DNA from: an uncultured Negativicutes bacterium
Lineage (GTDB): Bacteria > Bacillota > Negativicutes > Acidaminococcales > Acidaminococcaceae
DNA length: 18,391 bases
Direction: 5' to 3'
Assembly (NCBI GenBank): GCA_937926555.1
Contig: CALAZX010000026.1
Coordinates: 1 to 18,391, forward strand
The notes under the pieces are model-generated. The model was not told the origin of the DNA. It ran no database searches and worked only from the letters and a program-made list of their open reading frames with translations. The translations under genes were made by a program, and so were the position numbers. Positions 13,989 to 18,391 of this stretch are shown here, one piece after another; within the stretch, counting starts at the first letter, position 1, and every line of letters starts with the position of its first letter.

Positions 13989-14654
13989 TTATGCCTCCTT
14001 TGCCGGTGCAGATTTGGCTTCTTTGCCAGCAGGCAGAACTTCGCCTTTGTAGATCCACACCTTAACGCCGATACGACCATAGGTGGTATGAGCTTCAGCA
14101 GTACCATAGTCGATGTCTGCGCGCAACGTATGCAGAGGAATGGAACCCTCACGATAGCTTTCGTTACGTGCGATTTCAGCGCCGCCCAGACGACCGCCCA
14201 GACGTACTTTGATGCCTTTTGCGCCTAAACGCATAGTACGGCCAACGCTCTGCTTCATAGCACGGCGGAAGGCGATACGGCGTTCCAGCTGGCCGGCGAT
14301 GTTCTCAGCAACCAGGGTTGCGTCCATGTCCGGCTGTTTAACCTCAACGATGTTGATGTCAAAATTGGTTTCAGTGAGTTTTTTCAGGTCGTTTTTCAGC
14401 AGTTCGATGTTGCTGCCCTGACGACCGATCACCATACCGGGTTTAGCAGTGTAAATGGAGATGCGGCCTCTGTTGGTAGCACGCTCGATTTCCACTTTGG
14501 AAATACCGGCCAAGAATAATTTCTCTTTGATGAACTCACGGATTTTAATATCTTCCAGTAAGAATTTTTCATAGTCTTTATCAGCGTACCAGTTGGATTC
14601 CCAACCTTTGATAACACCAACGCGAAGACCATGCGGATTAACTTTCTGACCCAC
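13989..14654 (-). CDS. rpsC: 30S ribosomal protein S3
   Basis: The protein has 221 residues and begins MGQKVNPHGLRVGVIKGW, the typical N-terminus. A type II KH RNA-binding domain in the first half carries the GRQG signature at residues 77-80, inside GMVIGRQGSN. S3 forms part of the mRNA entry tunnel and has mRNA helicase activity together with S4 and S5. The start is GTG at 14654, 9 nt after GGAGG. The C-terminal tail ends PAGKEAKSAPAKEA, rich in Ala and Lys. The rplP ribosome binding site lies inside the end of this gene, and the gap to rplP is only 5 nt. Confidence 0.97.
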   Translation of the reverse strand: MGQKVNPHGLRVGVIKGWESNWYADKDYEKFLLEDIKIREFIKEKLFLAGISKVEIERATNRGRISIYTAKPGMVIGRQGSNIELLKNDLKKLTETNFDINIVEVKQPDMDATLVAENIAGQLERRIAFRRAMKQSVGRTMRLGAKGIKVRLGGRLGGAEIARNESYREGSIPLHTLRADIDYGTAEAHTTYGRIGVKVWIYKGEVLPAGKEAKSAPAKEA

Positions 14655-14680
14655 TATCTTTTCCCTCCTTATCCGGGATG

Positions 14681-15013
14681 TTACTTCTCAGATACACATA
14701 CGGTTACGTGGCTGGAATGTTTCAAGATCTTGAATGCCTGTCCACGGGACCGAGGATGAATTCTCTTCAGAGTAGGACCCTGATCCACAAAGCAGGTGGA
14801 TACGTACAGGTTCTCTACGTTCATATCATTGTTATGTTCAGCATTTGCTACTGCACTGCGCAGTACCTTCTCCACAACTTCGGAGCCGACTTTCGGAGTG
14901 AACTTCAGAATTGCGAAAGCTTCGGCCACGTTCTTGCCACGGATCAGGTTCATCACGATGCGCAGTTTACGGGGAGCAATGCGAATATATTTAGCAGTTG
15001 CTTTTACTTCCAT
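14681..15013 (-). CDS. rplV: 50S ribosomal protein L22
   Basis: The protein has 110 residues, starts MEVKATAKYIRIAPRKLR and has the conserved RIAPRKLR helix start. The long beta hairpin near residues 75-100 (with GPTLKRIHPRSRGQA) reaches into the polypeptide exit tunnel opposite L4, and changes there alter macrolide sensitivity in other species. L22 touches all six domains of 23S rRNA. Its ATG is at 15013, 10 nt after the rpsS stop; its own stop is 26 nt before the rpsC start. Confidence 0.97.
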   Translation of the reverse strand: MEVKATAKYIRIAPRKLRIVMNLIRGKNVAEAFAILKFTPKVGSEVVEKVLRSAVANAEHNNDMNVENLYVSTCFVDQGPTLKRIHPRSRGQAFKILKHSSHVTVCVSEK

Positions 15014-15023
15014 TACTTATTCC

Positions 15024-15311
15024 TCACTTTCCTGCCGAAGTCGTGTCAGCGGCTTTTTCGCGATGGCCTTTGAACAGACGGGTGGGTGCGAACTCACCTA
15101 ATTTGTGGCCTACCATATCTTCGGTAATGAATACCGGAACATGTTTACGTCCGTCATGAACCGCAATAGTGTGGCCGACGAAGGACGGTAAAATCACAGA
15201 AGCGCGAGACCAGGTTTTTACAACCTTTTTCTCGTTAGCGGCGTTCAGTGCGTCGATTTTCTTTAACAGGCTTTCATGGACGAAAGGTCCTTTTCTAACA
15301 GATCTGGACAC
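15024..15311 (-). CDS. rpsS: 30S ribosomal protein S19
   Basis: The protein has 95 residues, a little longer than the common 92-93, and starts MSRSVRKGPFVHESLL. It begins with GTG at 15311, 7 nt after GGAGG; no ATG is nearby. S19 forms a complex with S13 in the head of the small subunit and takes part in the intersubunit bridge to L5. The GHKLGEFAPTR motif, which contacts 16S rRNA, is intact near residues 70-80. The tail KAADTTSAGK is low-complexity and probably disordered. rplV follows after 10 nt. Confidence 0.96.
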   Translation of the reverse strand: MSRSVRKGPFVHESLLKKIDALNAANEKKVVKTWSRASVILPSFVGHTIAVHDGRKHVPVFITEDMVGHKLGEFAPTRLFKGHREKAADTTSAGK

Positions 15312-15339
15312 TGATAAGCCTCCTTTCTCTCAACTAAAA

Positions 15340-16170
15340 TTATTTCGTTCTGCGGCTTAAGATCAAGCGGGTAGAAGCTTTTTTAGCTCTACGGGTGCGA
15401 ACACCGAATGCACATTTACCCCAAGGAGTAACAGGATGTTTACGGCCAACGGGGCTGTGACCTTCACCACCGCCATGCGGATGGTCGTTCGGGTTCATTA
15501 CTACGCCGCGGTTAGCGGGACGGATGCCCAGCCAGCGAGAGCGGCCAGCTTTACCAATGGTGATGTTCTCGAAATCGATGTTGCCAACCTGACCGATGGT
15601 TGCACGGCAGTTGATGTGTACTTTGCGGATCTCGCCGGAAGGCAGACGCAGCAGAGCGTAGTCGCCCTCTTTAGCCATCAGCTGTGCCACAGCACCAGCG
15701 CTGCGGACCATCTGGCCACCTTTGCCGATCTTCATCTCTACGTTATGTACGTTGGTACCAACGGGGATGTTGACCAGAGGCAGGCAGTTGCCGGTTTTGA
15801 TGTCGGCATCAGCACCGCTCACGATCTTGTCGCCAACTTTCAGGCCCAAGGGAGCGATGATGTAACGTTTCTCGCCGTCAGCGTAGTTTACCAGCGCGAT
15901 GCGAGCGTTACGGTTCGGATCGTATTCGATAGTTGCAACAGTTGCGGGAATGCCGTCTTTATTGCGTTTGAAGTCAATAACACGGTACATTCTCTTGGTG
16001 CCGCCACCCTGGTGACGAACAGTCATTTTACCGGTGTTGTTACGGCCGGCATGCTTGTTCATTTTCTCCAGCAGCGGGCGGTACGGTTTATCAGTCGTAA
16101 TCTCTTCGAAGGAAGACACTGTCATAAAGCGTCTCGAAGGAGAATACGGATTGTAGCTTTTAATAGCCAT
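15340..16170 (-). CDS. rplB: 50S ribosomal protein L2
   Basis: The protein has 276 residues, the family standard (about 273-278), beginning MAIKSYNPYSPSRRF. The conserved MNPNDHPHGGGEGHSP motif near the C-terminus includes His230, the counterpart of E. coli His229, which lies near the peptidyl transferase centre and is needed for full activity. L2 is one of the largest rRNA-binding proteins and helps join the two subunits. The C-terminus is lysine- and arginine-rich (TRRAKKASTRLILSRRTK). ATG follows a GGAGG site. Neighbours are rplW upstream and rpsS downstream. Confidence 0.98.
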   Translation of the reverse strand: MAIKSYNPYSPSRRFMTVSSFEEITTDKPYRPLLEKMNKHAGRNNTGKMTVRHQGGGTKRMYRVIDFKRNKDGIPATVATIEYDPNRNARIALVNYADGEKRYIIAPLGLKVGDKIVSGADADIKTGNCLPLVNIPVGTNVHNVEMKIGKGGQMVRSAGAVAQLMAKEGDYALLRLPSGEIRKVHINCRATIGQVGNIDFENITIGKAGRSRWLGIRPANRGVVMNPNDHPHGGGEGHSPVGRKHPVTPWGKCAFGVRTRRAKKASTRLILSRRTK

Positions 16171-16198
16171 GTTGGTTTCCCTCCTTTAAGCTGTACGC

Positions 16199-16489
16199 TT
16201 ACATTCCTTCAAAAACAGGAATCGTATTGCCTTCGGCAAGTTTTACGATTGCTTTTTTATAGTCAGAAGTTCTGCCAACGTTCATACCCATCCGTTTGGT
16301 TTTGCCGTTCACGGTTACGGTGGTAACGGCAACAACTTTTACGCCCCAGATGGCTTCAACAGCCTGGCGGATCTCGGTTTTGTTAGCGTTAACAGCAACT
16401 TTGAAAGTGTATTTGTTATCCTCCATCATCTGAGCGGTTTTCTCAGTGATGATAGGACGGATCAAAATGTCGCGAGGATTAGCAGCCAT
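16199..16489 (-). CDS. rplW: 50S ribosomal protein L23
   Basis: The protein has 96 residues, typical for L23, and begins MAANPRDILIRPIITEK; the RPIITEK motif is a family hallmark. L23 sits at the mouth of the peptide exit tunnel on the large subunit and is the docking site for trigger factor and the signal recognition particle. The C-terminal half carries the VNGKTKRMG segment of the conserved loop that contacts 23S rRNA domain III. The ATG overlaps the rplD stop by one base, and rplB follows after 28 nt. Confidence 0.97.
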   Translation of the reverse strand: MAANPRDILIRPIITEKTAQMMEDNKYTFKVAVNANKTEIRQAVEAIWGVKVVAVTTVTVNGKTKRMGMNVGRTSDYKKAIVKLAEGNTIPVFEGM

Positions 16490-17118
16490 TATGCGAGTAC
16501 CTCCTCAATCTTTTCTACGGCACTCATGTCCAGGAATACCTTGTTGTTGTGAAGCAGATCGAAGCAGTTCAGACCGCTGTTCTCGATCACAGTCACTTTA
16601 CGCATGTTGCGTGCGGACAGTTCTACGTTCTCTTTCTCACCATCGGTGATAATGAGGTTCTTAGCGTCTGCAGACTCAAATGCGGTCAGCATTTCAACGG
16701 TTCTCTTGGTCTTGGGATCATCGAAGTTGATGCCATCCACAATTACCAGCTGGCCTGCTGCAACTTTGGCAGACAGTGCGCAACGCAGAGCCAGACGACG
16801 TGCTTTACGGGTCATAGCTTTCGCATAGCTGCGGGGCTGGGGGCCAAAAGTGACACCGCCACCTACCCACAACGGAGAACGGGTGGAGCCAGCGCGGGCA
16901 CGACCGGTGCCTTTCTGTCTCCAGGGTTTACGGCCACCACCGCGTACCAGACCACGGGTTTTGGTGGCGGAAGTGCCTTGACGCTGGTTGGCCAGCTGCA
17001 TTACAACAGCCTGATGCACAACGGGTTCGTTAAACTCAACGCCAAATACTTCATCATTCAATTCTATAGTTTTACCGGTGTCTTTACCGGTAATGTCGTA
17101 TACAGATAACTTCGGCAT
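16489..17118 (-). CDS. rplD: 50S ribosomal protein L4
   Basis: The protein has 209 residues from the ATG at 17118 (MPKLSVYDITGK). The upstream in-frame ATG at 17127 directly abuts the AAAGGAGG ribosome binding site, so it is too close to be used. The arginine- and glycine-rich extended loop (about residues 45-95, with the RGGGRKPWRQKGTGRARAG stretch) lines the peptide exit tunnel; changes there give macrolide resistance in other bacteria. L4 is the autogenous repressor of the S10 operon in enterobacteria; that role is not proven in Firmicutes. Its TAA stop shares one base with the rplW ATG (TAATG), a sign of translational coupling. Confidence 0.97.
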   Translation of the reverse strand: MPKLSVYDITGKDTGKTIELNDEVFGVEFNEPVVHQAVVMQLANQRQGTSATKTRGLVRGGGRKPWRQKGTGRARAGSTRSPLWVGGGVTFGPQPRSYAKAMTRKARRLALRCALSAKVAAGQLVIVDGINFDDPKTKRTVEMLTAFESADAKNLIITDGEKENVELSARNMRKVTVIENSGLNCFDLLHNNKVFLDMSAVEKIEEVLA

Positions 17119-17148
17119 TAGAAGCATCCTCCTTTCTTTCGCTTGTGA

Positions 17149-17790
17149 TTACTTACCAGCTTTTTTGGTTGCTTTGATTACAACACAAGTGCCGTTAGCA
17201 CCCGGGATGGAACCATGAACCAGGATCAGGTTGCGCTCAACGTCAACCTTTGCGACAGTAAGGTTCTGAACAGTCGCATTCTTACCACCCATACGGCCAG
17301 GCAGTTTTTTGCCTTTGATTACTCTGCCGCCGGGGCCGGAATGCATGGGTCCTAAAGAACCGGGTTCACGATGAGATTTGGAACCATGTTTCATCGGACC
17401 ACGAGCGAAATTATGAAGTTTGATCGTGCCTGCAAAGCCTTTGCCGCGGCTTACGCCACTTGCGTCGATCTTCTCGCCAGCTTCGAAGATGTCGGCTTTG
17501 ATTACCTGACCAACTTTAAAATCGGACGGAGCGTCCAGACGTAATTCCTTAACATACTTCACAGGTTCAACACCTGCTGCAGCGAAGTGACCTTTCATCG
17601 GTTTGTTCACGTGTTTCTCGCTAACTTCGCCATAACCAATCTGAATAGCATTGTAGCCGTCGGTTTCTTCCGTTTTGTTCTGAATAACAGTGCAAGGGCC
17701 TGCTAAAACAACAGTAACAGGAATGAATTTACCGTCAGCGTCAAACATTTGGGTCATACCCAGTTTTTTGCCAATAATTCCTTTAGCCAT
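17149..17790 (-). CDS. rplC: 50S ribosomal protein L3
   Basis: The protein has 213 residues with the ATG start at 17790 (MAKGIIGKKLGMTQ). An in-frame GTG at 17799 would add three residues, but it lies inside the GGAGGTG ribosome binding site, which is 8 nt before the ATG, so the ATG is preferred. L3 binds the 3' end of 23S rRNA and helps start assembly of the large subunit. The family's long finger that reaches the peptidyl transferase centre is recognisable in the HGSKSHREPGSLGP segment followed by the PGRMGGK motif. It lies between rpsJ and rplD as in nearly all bacteria. Confidence 0.97.
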   Translation of the reverse strand: MAKGIIGKKLGMTQMFDADGKFIPVTVVLAGPCTVIQNKTEETDGYNAIQIGYGEVSEKHVNKPMKGHFAAAGVEPVKYVKELRLDAPSDFKVGQVIKADIFEAGEKIDASGVSRGKGFAGTIKLHNFARGPMKHGSKSHREPGSLGPMHSGPGGRVIKGKKLPGRMGGKNATVQNLTVAKVDVERNLILVHGSIPGANGTCVVIKATKKAGK

Positions 17791-17803
17791 CGTTAGCACC
17801 TCC

Positions 17804-18115
17804 TCACAGTTTGATTTCGATGTCTACGCCGGCCGGCAGGTCCAGACGCATCAGTGCGTCAACCGTCTTCGGGGTCGGCTCCAGAATATCTACCAGACGT
17901 TTGTGAGTGCGCATTTCGAACTGCTCACGGGAATCTTTGTTGACATGCGGAGAACGCAGAATCGTATAGATATTTTTTTCGGTAGGCAGGGGAATCGGGC
18001 CGGATACCTGTGCACCGGTACGTTTAGCCGTGTCTACAATCTTAGCGGCGCTCTGGTCCAGAGCGTTGTGATCATACGCTTTCAGGCGTATTCTGATTTT
18101 TTGTGTCTTAGCCAT
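17804..18115 (-). CDS. rpsJ: 30S ribosomal protein S10
   Basis: The protein has 103 residues, the usual length is 101-105, and it starts MAKTQKIRIRLKAYDH. The conserved GPIPLPTE turn is at residues 39-46, followed by the long loop (about residues 45-60) that reaches into the head of the 30S subunit in the family. S10 (NusE) also has a second role: with NusB it binds boxA RNA in transcription antitermination and links NusG to the ribosome. It is the first gene of the S10 operon, and its TGA stop is 13 nt before the rplC start. The ATG follows GGAGG with A-rich spacing. Nothing in it looks unusual. Confidence 0.97.
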   Translation of the reverse strand: MAKTQKIRIRLKAYDHNALDQSAAKIVDTAKRTGAQVSGPIPLPTEKNIYTILRSPHVNKDSREQFEMRTHKRLVDILEPTPKTVDALMRLDLPAGVDIEIKL

Positions 18116-18225
18116 TTAACTTTTTCCTCCATTCGCCCAGTTTCTAAGAACGGACATACTCCGTGAAAATCTCCCTGTCTGACATTTGACAGGCAAGCAA
18201 CCTCTCACATCATCGCAAGGCCATA
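18116..18225 (-). promoter_or_regulatory. S10 operon leader region with two small hairpins
   Basis: This non-coding stretch precedes rpsJ. It contains a 6-bp hairpin (CCTGTC 18174-18179 with GACAGG 18188-18193) and a 5-bp hairpin (ACGGA 18150-18154 with TCCGT 18160-18164). The rpsJ ribosome binding site GGAGG lies about 10 nt before the ATG. I could not find a convincing -35/-10 pair, so the operon may be driven by read-through from tuf or by a promoter too weak to see. In enterobacteria L4 binds the S10 leader to control the operon; whether a ribosomal protein binds this leader is unknown. Confidence 0.45.
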
Positions 18226-18270
18226 CAAATAAACATAAGAATATGAGGGGCGGACTTTAGCCCCTCATAT
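18226..18270 (-). terminator. Terminator-like hairpin between tuf and rpsJ
   Basis: A perfect 11-bp stem (ATATGAGGGGC at 18241-18251 with GCCCCTCATAT at 18260-18270) encloses an 8-nt loop. On the minus strand it is followed by a U-rich but interrupted tail (TCTTATGTTTATTTG). It sits 47 nt after the tuf stop and about 125 nt before rpsJ. It can act as the terminator of the tuf (str) transcription unit. Because the tail is broken by A, C and G, termination may be partial, letting some transcripts continue into the S10 operon. Confidence 0.75.
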
Positions 18271-18298
18271 CGGGATCTAAAACTTAGTAATCAATCGA

Positions 18299-18311
18299 CC
18301 GGGAAACCCGG
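18299..18311 (-). other. Small GC hairpin just after tuf stop
   Basis: CCGGG and CCCGG arms (18299-18303 and 18307-18311) flank a 3-nt loop, 6 nt after the tuf stop codon. There is no U-tract behind it, so it is not an intrinsic terminator by itself. It could protect the tuf mRNA 3' end or be chance. Confidence 0.35.
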
Positions 18312-18317
18312 AATCAA

Positions 18318-18391
18318 TTATTCGATGATTTCGCCTACAACGCCGGCGCCTACGGTGTGACCGCCTTCGCGGATAGCGAAGCGCAGGCCCT
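18318..18391 (-). CDS. tuf: Elongation factor Tu, C-terminal 23 residues (partial)
   Basis: Only the last 23 codons and the TAA stop are in the window; the rest lies beyond the right edge. The residues read GLRFAIREGGHTVGAGVVG and then EIIE. This is the highly conserved final beta-barrel strand region (domain 3) of EF-Tu, the GTPase that delivers aminoacyl-tRNA to the ribosomal A site. tuf directly ahead of rpsJ is the classic end of the str operon (rpsL-rpsG-fusA-tuf) joined to the S10 operon. The upstream str genes cannot be seen, so whether this copy belongs to a full str operon is inferred. The match is short but very characteristic. Confidence 0.95.
   Translation of the reverse strand, partial: GLRFAIREGGHTVGAGVVGEIIE

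Noticed and set aside
13984..14058. 25-codon upstream extension of L16
   Set aside because: It overlaps the end of rpsC, has no L16 homology, and the ATG at 13983 with AAGGAGG gives the standard N-terminus.
1..18391. Mobile elements, CRISPR arrays, tRNA or rRNA genes, defence or biosynthetic systems
   Set aside because: I looked on both strands and saw no direct-repeat arrays, transposase or integrase motifs, tRNA-like cloverleaves or rRNA. Apart from short gaps, the whole window is conserved housekeeping genes.

Overview
This window is the S10-spc-alpha ribosomal protein supercluster of a Gram-positive-type (Firmicutes) bacterium, followed by the ECF transporter energizing module and truA. 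Every gene lies on the minus strand, so transcription runs from high to low coordinates. The layout (tuf ahead of rpsJ, adk between secY and infA, then rplQ-ecfA1-ecfA2-ecfT-truA), strong GGAGG ribosome binding sites, a zinc-ribbon S14 and a cysteine-free-type S4 point to Firmicutes. The character of S4, RpoA and S8 and a moderate G+C content suggest class Negativicutes (perhaps Acidaminococcaceae); that placement is inference from memory of the families, not a search.

Region by region in the direction of transcription: (1) 18391-18318 is the last 23 codons of tuf (EF-Tu), then an 11-bp-stem terminator-like hairpin at 18241-18270 and a leader of about 125 nt with two further small hairpins. 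(2) 18115-13041 is the S10 block rpsJ-rplC-rplD-rplW-rplB-rpsS-rplV-rpsC-rplP-rpmC-rpsQ. (3) 12991-6591 is the spc block rplN-rplX-rplE-rpsN-rpsH-rplF-rplR-rpsE-rpmD-rplO-secY-adk-infA-rpmJ; rpmJ is only 37 codons. No map gene (methionine aminopeptidase) lies between adk and infA, where it often sits. (4) 6573-3778 is the alpha block rpsM-rpsK-rpsD-rpoA-rplQ, with a 69-nt gap holding a perfect hairpin ahead of rpoA. (5) Two terminator hairpins in tandem (3760 to 3671) close the supercluster. (6) A consensus-like promoter (TTGACG-17-TATAAT) then starts ecfA1-ecfA2-ecfT, which ends at a strong terminator (845-872). (7) truA starts at 676 and runs off the left edge.

Together the genes make the core of both ribosomal subunits, the RNA polymerase alpha subunit, initiation factor IF1, the protein-export channel SecY, adenylate kinase, the shared ATPase/membrane engine for vitamin uptake, and a tRNA pseudouridine synthase. 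Spacing is tight, mostly 0-30 nt, with 1-nt overlaps at rplD/rplW and rplP/rpmC and a 10-nt overlap at ecfA1/ecfA2, as expected for co-transcribed and translationally coupled genes. About nine of the thirty genes in the supercluster proper appear to start with GTG or TTG, several times set by the position of the ribosome binding site.

I found no mobile element, CRISPR array, tRNA, rRNA, phage gene or novel gene system. The points worth a second look are small: the missing map, the RNA hairpins ahead of rpsJ and rpoA, an insertion in TruA, an ARC in place of ARG motif in EcfT, and an unexplained 140-nt stretch with a hairpin after ecfT.
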